Source: Nocardia caishijiensis NBRC 108228 (GTDB lineage: Bacteria; Actinomycetota; Actinomycetes; Mycobacteriales; Mycobacteriaceae). Taken from it: DNA of 64,000 nucleotides. The translations under genes and the position numbers were made by a program. The notes below the pieces were generated by a model, which saw only the letters and a program-made list of their open reading frames with translations, had not been told where the DNA came from and ran no database searches. Location: contig NZ_BDBE01000033.1 in the NCBI RefSeq assembly GCF_001612825.1, forward strand, positions 1-64,000. The letters are read 5' to 3'. The number at the start of each line of letters is the position of its first letter. Position 1 is the stretch's first letter. This document shows positions 48,669 to 55,844 of the stretch, in pieces.

Positions 48669-49133
48669 CTAACGGCCGATGGCCGCGGCCATGACACGCA
48701 CGGCCGAGATGAGACCGTCGATCAGGTTGCCCTGCCGGAACGAGGCCAGCGCGGCGGTGACGCCGAGCTGGCAGATGCGGTCGTTGGCACGCTCGGCCAC
48801 CGCGGCACCCGAACGGACCTCGACAACACCCTGGTTGGGCGACACCGCGATCAGCACCGAGTCGGCGGACTCGGGCGTGTTCGGCAGCAGCGCGTCGGCG
48901 CCCGCGGCCGGGTCGGCGCCGAGGTCGCCGAGGTAGATGTTGAAGCGCACCTTCGTCGCGCGGGTGGCATCGGTGAGCGCGTTGTCGAGCGCGACCCGCT
49001 CACGATCGGTGAACGGCACCTCGTCGAACACCGTGCCCGGCTCGTGCACACCGGAGACCCGGCCACTGCTGGTCAGGGCGTACCCGTGCGGCAGGTCGGC
49101 TTCGACAACCGCGGGCCAATTAGAACTTGCCAC
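48669..49133 (-). CDS. DUF5130/TPM-like protein (Rv2468c-like)
   Basis: A 154-aa soluble protein resembling actinobacterial DUF5130, related to the TPM/phosphatase-like fold. FTDRERVALDNALTDATRATKVRFNIYLGDLG forms a helix and strand. VLIAVSPNQGVVEVRSGAAVAERANDRICQLGVTAAL is the second half. The function is unknown. The GTG at 49133 lies inside the 3' end of the ctaJ-like gene (14-nt overlap), so translation is coupled to that respiratory subunit. It occupies the position of Rv2468c near pepN in M. tuberculosis. Confidence 0.75.
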   Translation of the reverse strand: MASSNWPAVVEADLPHGYALTSSGRVSGVHEPGTVFDEVPFTDRERVALDNALTDATRATKVRFNIYLGDLGADPAAGADALLPNTPESADSVLIAVSPNQGVVEVRSGAAVAERANDRICQLGVTAALASFRQGNLIDGLISAVRVMAAAIGR

Positions 49134-49398
49134 TTGCCCGGCCTCCGATCAGCTCCGCGTGCGCGGGTTCGAGAACCGCATGGCTGCCATGCGGTTCGGC
49201 GTGGTGGTGACCGGACGCAGCGGTCACCTCGTCGGTAGCGCTCCACAGCACCGGCGGGTGGGTCCACTTCTGCCCGAGCTCGAAGTGGGCCGGCTTCTCA
49301 CCGGGCAGTGGCTTACCGAGATAGGACAAACCCGCGATCGCGAAGTAGATCGCGGCCGGGATGCCGACGAAGATCAGCACTGTCTCGAGAATGCTCAC
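49120..49398 (-). CDS. ctaJ: CtaJ-like small subunit of aa3 cytochrome oxidase
   Basis: A 92-aa protein with one N-terminal transmembrane helix (ILETVLIFVGIPAAIYFAIAGLSYLG), followed by KPLPGEKPAHFELGQKWTHPPVLWSATDEV. This matches CtaJ, the accessory subunit found in the mycobacterial cytochrome bcc-aa3 supercomplex. The C-terminal third is His-rich. The assignment is from memory of that subunit's sequence. It is the first gene of an operon with the DUF5130-like gene, overlapping it by 14 nt. Confidence 0.65.
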   Translation of the reverse strand: MSILETVLIFVGIPAAIYFAIAGLSYLGKPLPGEKPAHFELGQKWTHPPVLWSATDEVTAASGHHHAEPHGSHAVLEPAHAELIGGRASGKF

Positions 49399-49459
49399 GG
49401 ATCAAACGTTAGACGATGCTGTGTAGTAGTTCGACCTCCGGCTGCCGAAACACCGCGTG

Positions 49460-51061
49460 TCAGACCAGCCAGGCCGCCGCGTTCGCGGGCAACCGGTCGT
49501 CGGCCACCGGCGCACTCGACAGCAGCAACTCCCCCGGCGGCAACTGAATCGGGCCGTCGGACGCGTTGAGCACACACACCAAACCGCCCGGGCGCCGAAA
49601 CGCCAGACACCCCGTGGGGCTGCCGTACCACTCGATCCGATCGCCCGCGAACTCCGCACGGGTGCCACGCAGATCGATCGCCAGGCGATACAGCGACAAC
49701 GTCGAGTGCAGGGTTTCCAACTGCGCTTCGACGGTGCGGTCGGCCCACTGGGCGGGCATCGGAAGCCACGGTGTGCCCGAGGTGAAACCGAACGGCGCCG
49801 CGCCGCCCTCCCACGGGATCGGCACCCGGCACCCGTCGCGACCACGCTCGGTGTGGCCCGAGCGTTCCCACACCGGGTCCCGCAGCGCGTCCTCGGGCAG
49901 ATCGTCGACATTGGGCAGGCCCAACTCGGCGCCGTTGTAGACGAAAACCGCACCGGGCAGCGCCAATTCGACCATCATCATCGCCCGCGCCCGCGCCACC
50001 CCGGTCTTGCCGCCGCCGTACCGGGTCACCTCGCGTTCGATGTCGTGATTGGACAGCGTCCAGGTGGGCGGCGCGCCGACGGCGCTCACCGCGTCGAGGG
50101 AATGGGTGATGGCGGTGCGCACGTCCTCGGCGGCGAAGCCCGCCTCGGCCAGCCGGAAGTTGAACGCCAGGTGCAGTTCGTCGGGGCGCACGTACTCGCC
50201 GAAGCGCACATTGTCGTCGACCCACACCTCACCGATCGACACCGCGTGCGGATAGTCGTCGAGCACCGTGCGGATGCGGCGGTGGATGGCGTGGACACCG
50301 GGGTTGTTGAAGCGGGGATCGTCGTCGTCGTGCACCAGCATCTTGGTGTCGACGCGCGCCATGTCGGGCAGGCCGTCGGGTTTGGCCATGCCGTGTGCCA
50401 CGTCGAGCCGGAAGCCGTCGACCCCGCGATCGAGCCAGAACCGCAGCGTCTTCTCGAAATCCGCGGCCACCTCGGGGTTGTCCCAGTTCAGGTCGGGCTG
50501 TTCACGCGCGAAGATGTGCAGGTACCACTGCCCGGGGGTGCCGTCGGGTTCGGTGATCCTGGTCCAGGCCGGGCCGCCGAAGATGCTCGGCCAGTTGTTG
50601 GGCGGCTCGGCACCGTCGGCGCCCCGGCCGTCACGGAAGATGTAGCGGGCCCGCTCGGGGCTGCCCGGCGCGGCTTCGAGCGCGGCCGCGAACCACGGAT
50701 GCTCGGTGCTCGTGTGGTTGGGCACCAGATCCATCGTGACCTTGATCTCGCGATCGTGGGCCTCGGCGATGAGTCGGTCCAGCGCGTCGAGACCGCCGAA
50801 GAGCGGGTCGATGTCGCGCGGATCGGACACGTCGTAACCACCGTCGGCCTGCGGCGAGCGCATCACCGGACAGATCCACAGCGCGTCGACCCCCAATAGC
50901 TCGAGGTAGCCCATCTTCTCGCGCACACCGCCGAGGTCGCCGACACCGTCACCATCGGAGTCGGCGAACGAACGCGGATAGACCTGATAGAACACGGCGG
51001 TTTTCCACCACGGAGCGGTGCTGTTGTCCCCCGGCACCGGCGAGGCAGGTGTCTGTGTCAC
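49460..51061 (-). CDS. aglA: Alpha-glucosidase, GH13 family
   Basis: A 533-aa GH13 hydrolase of the oligo-1,6-glucosidase/alpha-glucosidase subgroup. Conserved regions appear in order: DLVPNHTS, GFRLDVAHG (nucleophile Asp), SIGEVWVDD (acid/base Glu) and LSNHDIE (stabilising Asp). It releases glucose from alpha-glucosides such as maltose, isomaltose or trehalose-like substrates. The start is uncertain: GTG 51061 is used here, and TTG 51091 adds 10 residues. Neither has a clear SD. It lies downstream of glbO on the same strand. It corresponds to Rv2471. Confidence 0.92.
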   Translation of the reverse strand: MTQTPASPVPGDNSTAPWWKTAVFYQVYPRSFADSDGDGVGDLGGVREKMGYLELLGVDALWICPVMRSPQADGGYDVSDPRDIDPLFGGLDALDRLIAEAHDREIKVTMDLVPNHTSTEHPWFAAALEAAPGSPERARYIFRDGRGADGAEPPNNWPSIFGGPAWTRITEPDGTPGQWYLHIFAREQPDLNWDNPEVAADFEKTLRFWLDRGVDGFRLDVAHGMAKPDGLPDMARVDTKMLVHDDDDPRFNNPGVHAIHRRIRTVLDDYPHAVSIGEVWVDDNVRFGEYVRPDELHLAFNFRLAEAGFAAEDVRTAITHSLDAVSAVGAPPTWTLSNHDIEREVTRYGGGKTGVARARAMMMVELALPGAVFVYNGAELGLPNVDDLPEDALRDPVWERSGHTERGRDGCRVPIPWEGGAAPFGFTSGTPWLPMPAQWADRTVEAQLETLHSTLSLYRLAIDLRGTRAEFAGDRIEWYGSPTGCLAFRRPGGLVCVLNASDGPIQLPPGELLLSSAPVADDRLPANAAAWLV

Positions 51062-51236
51062 AACCGCAATATTGCCAAAGTCCGCCGACAATATTCACTC
51101 GGCGCGGGACTTTCTTCGAATCCGGCAAATCGCCAGCGTTCGCCACGCCGGACCGAAACATCGCGGTAAACCAGGCCGCAGGTCCGAAATCGGGCCGCTA
51201 CCTGGTGGTCATCAGCGAATCCCGGGCGTCCCGGGG

Positions 51237-51650
51237 TCAGTGCGGCGCGTTCTGGAGCGAAGCCGCTGCCATCTGGAAGTAGTCCAGCATCGCCTTGCGA
51301 TGTTCGGCGTCCAGGATCGACGGCTCGATCTCGTCGACCGCGATCCGCATGCAGCGCAGCCACGCGTCGCGCTCGAGCGCTCCGATGACGAACGGATGAT
51401 GACGCATCCGCAGCCGCGGGTGGCCGCGCTCGTCGGAGTAGGTGCGCGGCCCGCCCCAGTACTGCTCGAGGAACAACCGCAACCTGCGCTCGGCGGGCCC
51501 GAGATCCTCCTCCGGGTACAGCGGGCGCAGGATCTCGTCGGCAGCGACCTCGCGATAGAACACCGACACGATGCGGCGGAAGGTCTCCGCGCCACCCACC
51601 GCGTCGTAGAACGAGGTCGTTGTCTGCTCACCTGAAGTCACGCGCTCCAT
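51237..51650 (-). CDS. glbO: Group II truncated hemoglobin
   Basis: A 137-aa truncated globin of group II. Key residues are visible: Tyr32 (B10), Tyr45 (CD1), proximal His84 (F8) in RMRHHPF, and Trp97 (G8) in ERDAWLRCM. It binds heme and oxygen, and family members are linked to oxidative and NO stress. The start at ATG 51650 is favoured over ATG 51683, which adds 11 residues. It is upstream of aglA with a 175-bp gap and divergent from the HNH gene. It corresponds to Rv2470. Confidence 0.93.
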   Translation of the reverse strand: MERVTSGEQTTTSFYDAVGGAETFRRIVSVFYREVAADEILRPLYPEEDLGPAERRLRLFLEQYWGGPRTYSDERGHPRLRMRHHPFVIGALERDAWLRCMRIAVDEIEPSILDAEHRKAMLDYFQMAAASLQNAPH

Positions 51651-51802
51651 TGTGCCCCGAGCGCGCGCCGGGCCTTCAATCACAGTTCACCCGAAAGTTT
51701 GAAAAATAACCGTGCAATACCGGCCCAACCGTGGTCAACTGGGGGACAGTATCGACCCCAGATACCACATGATCCTGCCAATCATGAAATTGAGGTCACA
51801 CA

Positions 51803-52516
51803 ATGAAGCAGCGGCCAGGCGCCAGGTCACACGAGGCGCGCGCGCACCGACAACTCCAGCCCGCCGACGTCCACAATCGTGGCTCGGGGGCTACTCCGCT
51901 GCACATCTTGTCCGATCACCATCCGGGCGCACACGGTCCGCACGACCTGCCGCATCGCCCCGCGCCACTGCATCTCGCCGGCGATCACGACGCCGCCGCC
52001 TGGCGTAAACGCCGGGTCCTGCTTCTCAACGCCACCTACGAACCACTCACCGCACTGTCCGCTCGCCGCGCCGTCGTTCTGCTGATCTGCGCGAAAGCCG
52101 ACGCGGTCCACGACGATCCCGCCGCCCCGGTCCTGCATTCGGCAGGCGCGGCGGTAGCCATTCCCTCCGTGATCCGGTTGCGCACCTACGTGCGCGTCCC
52201 CTACCGCGCTCGGGTGCCGATGACCCGTGCCGCACTCATGCACCGCGACCGCTACCGGTGCGGATACTGCGGCGGCAAAGCCGAGACCATCGACCACGTC
52301 GTCCCGCGCAGCCGCGGCGGGGAGCACTCATGGGAGAACTGCGTGGCCAGCTGCGCGCCGTGCAACCATCGCAAAGCCGACAAGATGCTGACCGAACTGG
52401 GCTGGACGCTGCGTCATCAGCTGGTCTCGCCCAAGGGTCCACACTGGCGGTTGCTGTCCACCACCGCCGACCTCGACCCGCTCTGGCTGCAATACCTGGG
52501 CGAAGGGGCGGCCTGA
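51803..52516 (+). CDS. HNH endonuclease family protein
   Basis: A 237-aa protein. After a His-rich N-terminal region, RRVLLLNATYEPLTALSARRAVVLL leads to an HNH domain with CGYCGG (first CxxC), IDHVVPRSRGG (catalytic His), ENCVASCAPCNHRKAD (Asn and His with the second CxxC). It is an actinobacterial family with a conserved position near glbO (Rv2469c-like). The biological role is not known. The first 60 residues may not be translated; ATG 51803 has no strong SD. Confidence 0.87.
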   Translation: MKQRPGARSHEARAHRQLQPADVHNRGSGATPLHILSDHHPGAHGPHDLPHRPAPLHLAGDHDAAAWRKRRVLLLNATYEPLTALSARRAVVLLICAKADAVHDDPAAPVLHSAGAAVAIPSVIRLRTYVRVPYRARVPMTRAALMHRDRYRCGYCGGKAETIDHVVPRSRGGEHSWENCVASCAPCNHRKADKMLTELGWTLRHQLVSPKGPHWRLLSTTADLDPLWLQYLGEGAA

Positions 52517-53086
52517 TCAGGCGCTCTCGATGACCATCGTGGCCCACGTGCCCGGCTCGAGAGCTTCGAAGACGTGCGGCAGATCGCCCAGGTAGCGGAT
52601 GTAGTCGCCTGGGCGCATCTCCACGGGTTCGTCGGCGGGACCGACGATGGCGTGCCCGGCGGCGAGCACCACATGCTCGACGACTCCGGGCGTGTGCGGT
52701 TCCGAACGGCGGATCTGCCCGGGTTCGGCCGCGATCCGGTACACATCGCAGCGCGTGTGTGACTGGCCTGCCGCGAGCAAGGTGACCCGGTAGTCGGCGT
52801 CGGCCGACGGCACCGGCGACCCCTCCTCGGCGCGGATCACCTGCACATTCGGGCGTGGCGGGTCGAGCAGACGCGAGAACGGCATCTCCAGCGCGACACA
52901 CAGCGCCCACAGGGTTTCCAGGCTGGGATTCCCGGTGCCCGATTCCAATTGCGAGAGTGTTGACTTCGCCACACCGGCGCGGCTGGCGACCTCGGTGAGC
53001 GACAGGCCCGCGCGGGCGCGTTCACGTCGTAGGGCCGCCGCGATCACCGCTTGGGGTGGTCCGGCGACCGGGTCCTGCCGGTCCAT
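52517..53086 (-). CDS. XRE family regulator with C-terminal cupin
   Basis: A 189-aa regulator. The N-terminal HTH_3 domain is at residues 12-70 (GLSLTEVASRAGVAKSTLSQLESGTGNPSLETLWAL). The C-terminal cupin (about 110-185) has TPGVVEHVVLAAGHAIVG and MRPGDYIRYLGDLPHVFEAL. Such proteins sense small ligands and often regulate an adjacent transporter. It is divergent from azlCD with a 55-bp gap, so control of that exporter is likely. Its stop abuts the convergent HNH gene with no gap. Confidence 0.9.
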   Translation of the reverse strand: MDRQDPVAGPPQAVIAAALRRERARAGLSLTEVASRAGVAKSTLSQLESGTGNPSLETLWALCVALEMPFSRLLDPPRPNVQVIRAEEGSPVPSADADYRVTLLAAGQSHTRCDVYRIAAEPGQIRRSEPHTPGVVEHVVLAAGHAIVGPADEPVEMRPGDYIRYLGDLPHVFEALEPGTWATMVIESA

Positions 53087-53141
53087 CGACGCCTCCTGGG
53101 AGCTGTTTCCGCGTTGACTTTACCGACCCGCCGCGTTCACT

Positions 53142-54143
53142 ATGAAAAACATGCGTTCGATCTGGCGAACACTCGATCGGCGGACCTCCGCCGCTGTGGC
53201 CGCGGCCTGTCTGGCCGTCGGCCTGTTCGGCGTCTCCTACGGCGCCTCGACCATCGCGGCCGGATTCCCGGTGTGGATGCCGATCGTCGCCGCCGTGACG
53301 GTGCTCGCCGGTGGCTCCGAACTGCTGTTCTTCGGGATCGTCGCCGCCGGAGGCAGTCCGCTCGCCGCCGTCGTCGCCGGGCTGCTGCTCAATGCCAGGC
53401 ATCTGCCTTACGGGCTGGCCGCCCCCGACGTGTTCGGTCACGGCTGGCGGCGCCTGCTCGGCATCCACGTCCTCAACGACGAGTCGGTGGCCTTCGCGAC
53501 CGCGCCCGGCGCTCGGGAACGCAAGCGAGCGGCGTACTGGGCGTGCGGAATCGGGGTGGCCCTGTGCTGGCCGCTCGGCGCGACCCTCGGCGCCGCCCTC
53601 GGTTCCCTCGTCCCCGACACCTCCGCGCTGGGCCTCGACGCGGTGTTCCCGGTCATCCTGCTCGCACTCCTGCTGCCCGCGCTGCGTGATCGAGCGACGC
53701 TGCGGCCGGTGCTGGCCGGGGCCGGGCTGGCAGTCGCGATTGCGCCATTCGTGCCGGCCGGTTTGCCGGTGTTGATCGCGCTGATCGGGTTGGTGCTGGC
53801 GTCCCGGCCTGTGAAGCCGTCGGATTCCGCAGCGGCACAGCCGGAGAGCGTCGGTGGTGTCGGCCACGCGGAAGTCGACGCGGCGGGGGCGACACCACAG
53901 CGCGTCCCGGAGGCCGGCTACGCGGAAGCCGATGCACCGGACGCCACAGCCTTGGCGGCACCACAAGCTCTCCGATCGGCTCGCCATGCCAACGTCGGCG
54001 CTCGGGGCGTGGTTTCAGCGGTGGACGATGGTTGCGTAGCAGGCATCGGCGCGGCGGGTGCCTGCGTGCTGCCGGGCGGGTGGGTCGCCGCCGACTCGGA
54101 TTGCTGCCCAGCTGCGGCGTTCTCGCGCGGGGGTGCGTCGTGA
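53142..54143 (+). CDS. azlC: AzlC family amino-acid exporter subunit with C-terminal extension
   Basis: The AzlC core (about residues 1-228) has several transmembrane helices and the motif GGSELLFFGIVAAGGSPLAAVVAGLLLNARHLPYG. With AzlD it forms a branched-chain amino-acid exporter. A further 105 residues follow (after LASRPVKPSD) that are Ala/Gly-rich, have no transmembrane pattern and contain duplicated stretches (GHAEVDAAGAT and GYAEADAPDAT). This extension is unusual for AzlC. The stop overlaps the azlD start (GTGA). It is divergent from an XRE-cupin regulator. Confidence 0.85.
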   Translation: MKNMRSIWRTLDRRTSAAVAAACLAVGLFGVSYGASTIAAGFPVWMPIVAAVTVLAGGSELLFFGIVAAGGSPLAAVVAGLLLNARHLPYGLAAPDVFGHGWRRLLGIHVLNDESVAFATAPGARERKRAAYWACGIGVALCWPLGATLGAALGSLVPDTSALGLDAVFPVILLALLLPALRDRATLRPVLAGAGLAVAIAPFVPAGLPVLIALIGLVLASRPVKPSDSAAAQPESVGGVGHAEVDAAGATPQRVPEAGYAEADAPDATALAAPQALRSARHANVGARGVVSAVDDGCVAGIGAAGACVLPGGWVAADSDCCPAAAFSRGGAS

Positions 54144-54460
54144 ACGCGCCCTACCTGGTGCCCGCGATGATGGCGCTGGCGGTCGGCACCTATGCGCTGC
54201 GGTGGGCGGGGCCCGCGTTGCGGGATCGAATCCGGTTGTCGGCGCGCACTATTGCGCTGCTCGACACCGGGGCGTTGATTCTGCTGGCCGCGCTGGTGGC
54301 GACGGCGACGTTGCCGACGGGCACCGGGGAACTCGGGGTCGCCTTGCCCGCCGGGGTGGCGGTCGGCGGTGTGCTCGCCTGGCGACGGGCACCCTTGCTC
54401 GTCACGGTGATCGCCGCAGCCGCCACGACCGCACTGCTTCGGCTCGTCGGCGTGCATTGA
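54140..54460 (+). CDS. azlD: AzlD family small exporter subunit
   Basis: A 106-aa hydrophobic protein with about four transmembrane helices (LVPAMMALAVGTYALRW, IALLDTGALILLAALVATA, VALPAGVAVGGVLAW, LLVTVIAAAATTALLRL), typical of AzlD. It is the partner of AzlC in branched-chain amino-acid export. The GTG at 54140 overlaps the azlC TGA by 4 nt, so the two are translationally coupled. Confidence 0.87.
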   Translation: MNAPYLVPAMMALAVGTYALRWAGPALRDRIRLSARTIALLDTGALILLAALVATATLPTGTGELGVALPAGVAVGGVLAWRRAPLLVTVIAAAATTALLRLVGVH

Positions 54461-54498
54461 ACCGAGCCCCACCCGCGCCGCGCGATCGGCCGAGGGGC

Positions 54499-54606
54499 GT
54501 AGCGCCGGCCGACGGCAAGGTGCCGGCCCGTGGCAGAGTGCCGCCCGGTGGCGTAGCGCGACCCAGTGGCGTAGCGCGGCCCAGCGGCAAAGTACCGACC
54601 GATCGC
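54499..54606 (+). repeat. 18-bp tandem repeat array (six units)
   Basis: Six contiguous units of 18 bp start at 54499, 54517, 54535, 54553, 54571 and 54589, with a degraded seventh at 54607. A typical unit is GTAGCGCGGCCCAGCGGC. The array lies 39 bp after azlD in a 237-bp gap before the convergent Rv2474c-like gene. No gene covers it convincingly, though both strands can be read as hexapeptide repeats. Confidence 0.85.
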
Positions 54607-54697
54607 AATACGCAGCCCGATCACCTCGCATGGCGCTCGGGTCGAATTCGGCACCTGCGTGCCTGCGGGTTGGCGTCGAGCGCCGATGCGTGTGAGT

Positions 54698-55369
54698 TCA
54701 GCTGGGCGACAGAGGGATTCCGCCGCCCAAGCGGCGAGCCACGGAACCGTAGCGGGCGTCGAGGCGTAGCCAGGTGCGGGTGGCACGGACACGGACCAAT
54801 TCGGTGGGCTGGATGCGTCGCGCTTCGGCCTTCTCCCCCGCGTGCGGGATGAAATCCATGGCGGTGAGGGCGAAGACGACGCGCATGGGCACCTGCACCT
54901 CGAGGTCGTCGGCGCCGGTCACCGTGAGCACCGACTGATCGAGCAGCGAGGCGGGCGGGCCGTGGACGCCACCGTGTTCGCGGGCCAGATCGGCACCGCG
55001 CTCGGCCAATTCGACCAGGGCGCGGGCGGGCACGTCATCGACGTGGGCGAAGCCGTCCATCGGGGGCAACGCACCGCGCCACGCCGAGTCCATCGAGTAG
55101 CCGAGGTCCACCGGGTGTCCGGTGCGCAACCCCGCCAGCACGGTATCGGCGCCGACCGTCACATCGTCGACGCCGAGTTCGGCGGTGATTGTGCGCACCG
55201 CCAGCGTCTCGAAACCCGTTGCCACCCACGCCGATACGAGACTCGACCCACGCTTGCGCAACCGCACGACCGCCGCCTGGTCCAGGCGCAACGCACGGCT
55301 GAGGAAAGTGGCCAGGTTCTCGCGTTCGGCCGGATCGGGCGTATGCAGCACTCGCTGTTCGGAACTCAC
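54698..55369 (-). CDS. Conserved hypothetical protein (Rv2474c-like)
   Basis: A 223-aa protein without a recognised domain. It is mainly helical in the first half (ERENLATFLSRALRLDQAAVVRLRKRG) with a middle ALVELAERGADLAREHGGVHGPPASLLDQSVLTV. The C-terminal third (RVVFALTAMDFIP, then RVRATRTWLRLDARYGSV) may bind nucleic acid or protein. The GTG at 55369 is 5 nt after the thioesterase stop, so it is co-transcribed with thioesterase and gdh. The same neighbours occur in M. tuberculosis (Rv2474c-Rv2476c). The function is unknown. Confidence 0.75.
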   Translation of the reverse strand: MSSEQRVLHTPDPAERENLATFLSRALRLDQAAVVRLRKRGSSLVSAWVATGFETLAVRTITAELGVDDVTVGADTVLAGLRTGHPVDLGYSMDSAWRGALPPMDGFAHVDDVPARALVELAERGADLAREHGGVHGPPASLLDQSVLTVTGADDLEVQVPMRVVFALTAMDFIPHAGEKAEARRIQPTELVRVRATRTWLRLDARYGSVARRLGGGIPLSPS

Positions 55370-55373
55370 GAAA

Positions 55374-55844
55374 TCAGGCCCGCCACAACGCGAGGTAGTC
55401 GCGTTCGGTGTCGCTGAGCCTGCGCAACCGTTGGGTGTCGATATCGAACGCGGCGAGCTGGGTGGTCGCGGTGACCGCGGGCGGCGAGTCCGGCGCGGCA
55501 CCGCTGGCCCGCACCTCGTAGCCCACGGTGAAGTCGACGGCGCGCAACTGCTTGATCCACATGGCGATATCGAGCGGGGTGTCCTCGTGCCGCAGTTGCC
55601 CCCGGTACTTCACGTGCAGGTCGACGAGCACGCAACCCTGCCTGCCCATCGACGCGGTCGGCTTGTCGTCGTCGAACAACCACGGAATCCTGGCCTCTTC
55701 CAGCAAGGTCACCATGCGGGCATGATTCACGTGCTGGAACACGTCCATATCCGACCAGCGGATCTCGACCTTCGCGTGGAAACGCTGCGGCAGCACCAGC
55801 TGTGCCTCGGGCGCGGCGATGCTGCCGTTCGGCGAACTCGTCAC
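55374..55844 (-). CDS. Acyl-CoA thioesterase (4HBT hotdog fold)
   Basis: A 156-aa hotdog-fold thioesterase. The active-site helix reads RWSDMDVFQHVNHARMVTLLEEAR, with the Asp and His-Val-Asn-His typical of the 4-hydroxybenzoyl-CoA thioesterase group. It is followed by KYRGQLRHEDTPLDIAMWIKQL. It likely hydrolyses an acyl-CoA. The GTG at 55844 has GGAGG 7 nt upstream, and it overlaps the gdh TGA (GTGA). It is the second gene of the gdh operon. It corresponds to Rv2475c. Confidence 0.88.
   Translation of the reverse strand: MTSSPNGSIAAPEAQLVLPQRFHAKVEIRWSDMDVFQHVNHARMVTLLEEARIPWLFDDDKPTASMGRQGCVLVDLHVKYRGQLRHEDTPLDIAMWIKQLRAVDFTVGYEVRASGAAPDSPPAVTATTQLAAFDIDTQRLRRLSDTERDYLALWRA

Noticed and set aside
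53022..53987. A 321-codon minus-strand frame
   Set aside because: It is antisense to azlC, whose transmembrane pattern and motif are clear.
54499..54624. Possible CRISPR array
   Set aside because: The 18-bp units are directly adjacent with no spacers and there are no cas genes; it is a simple tandem repeat.
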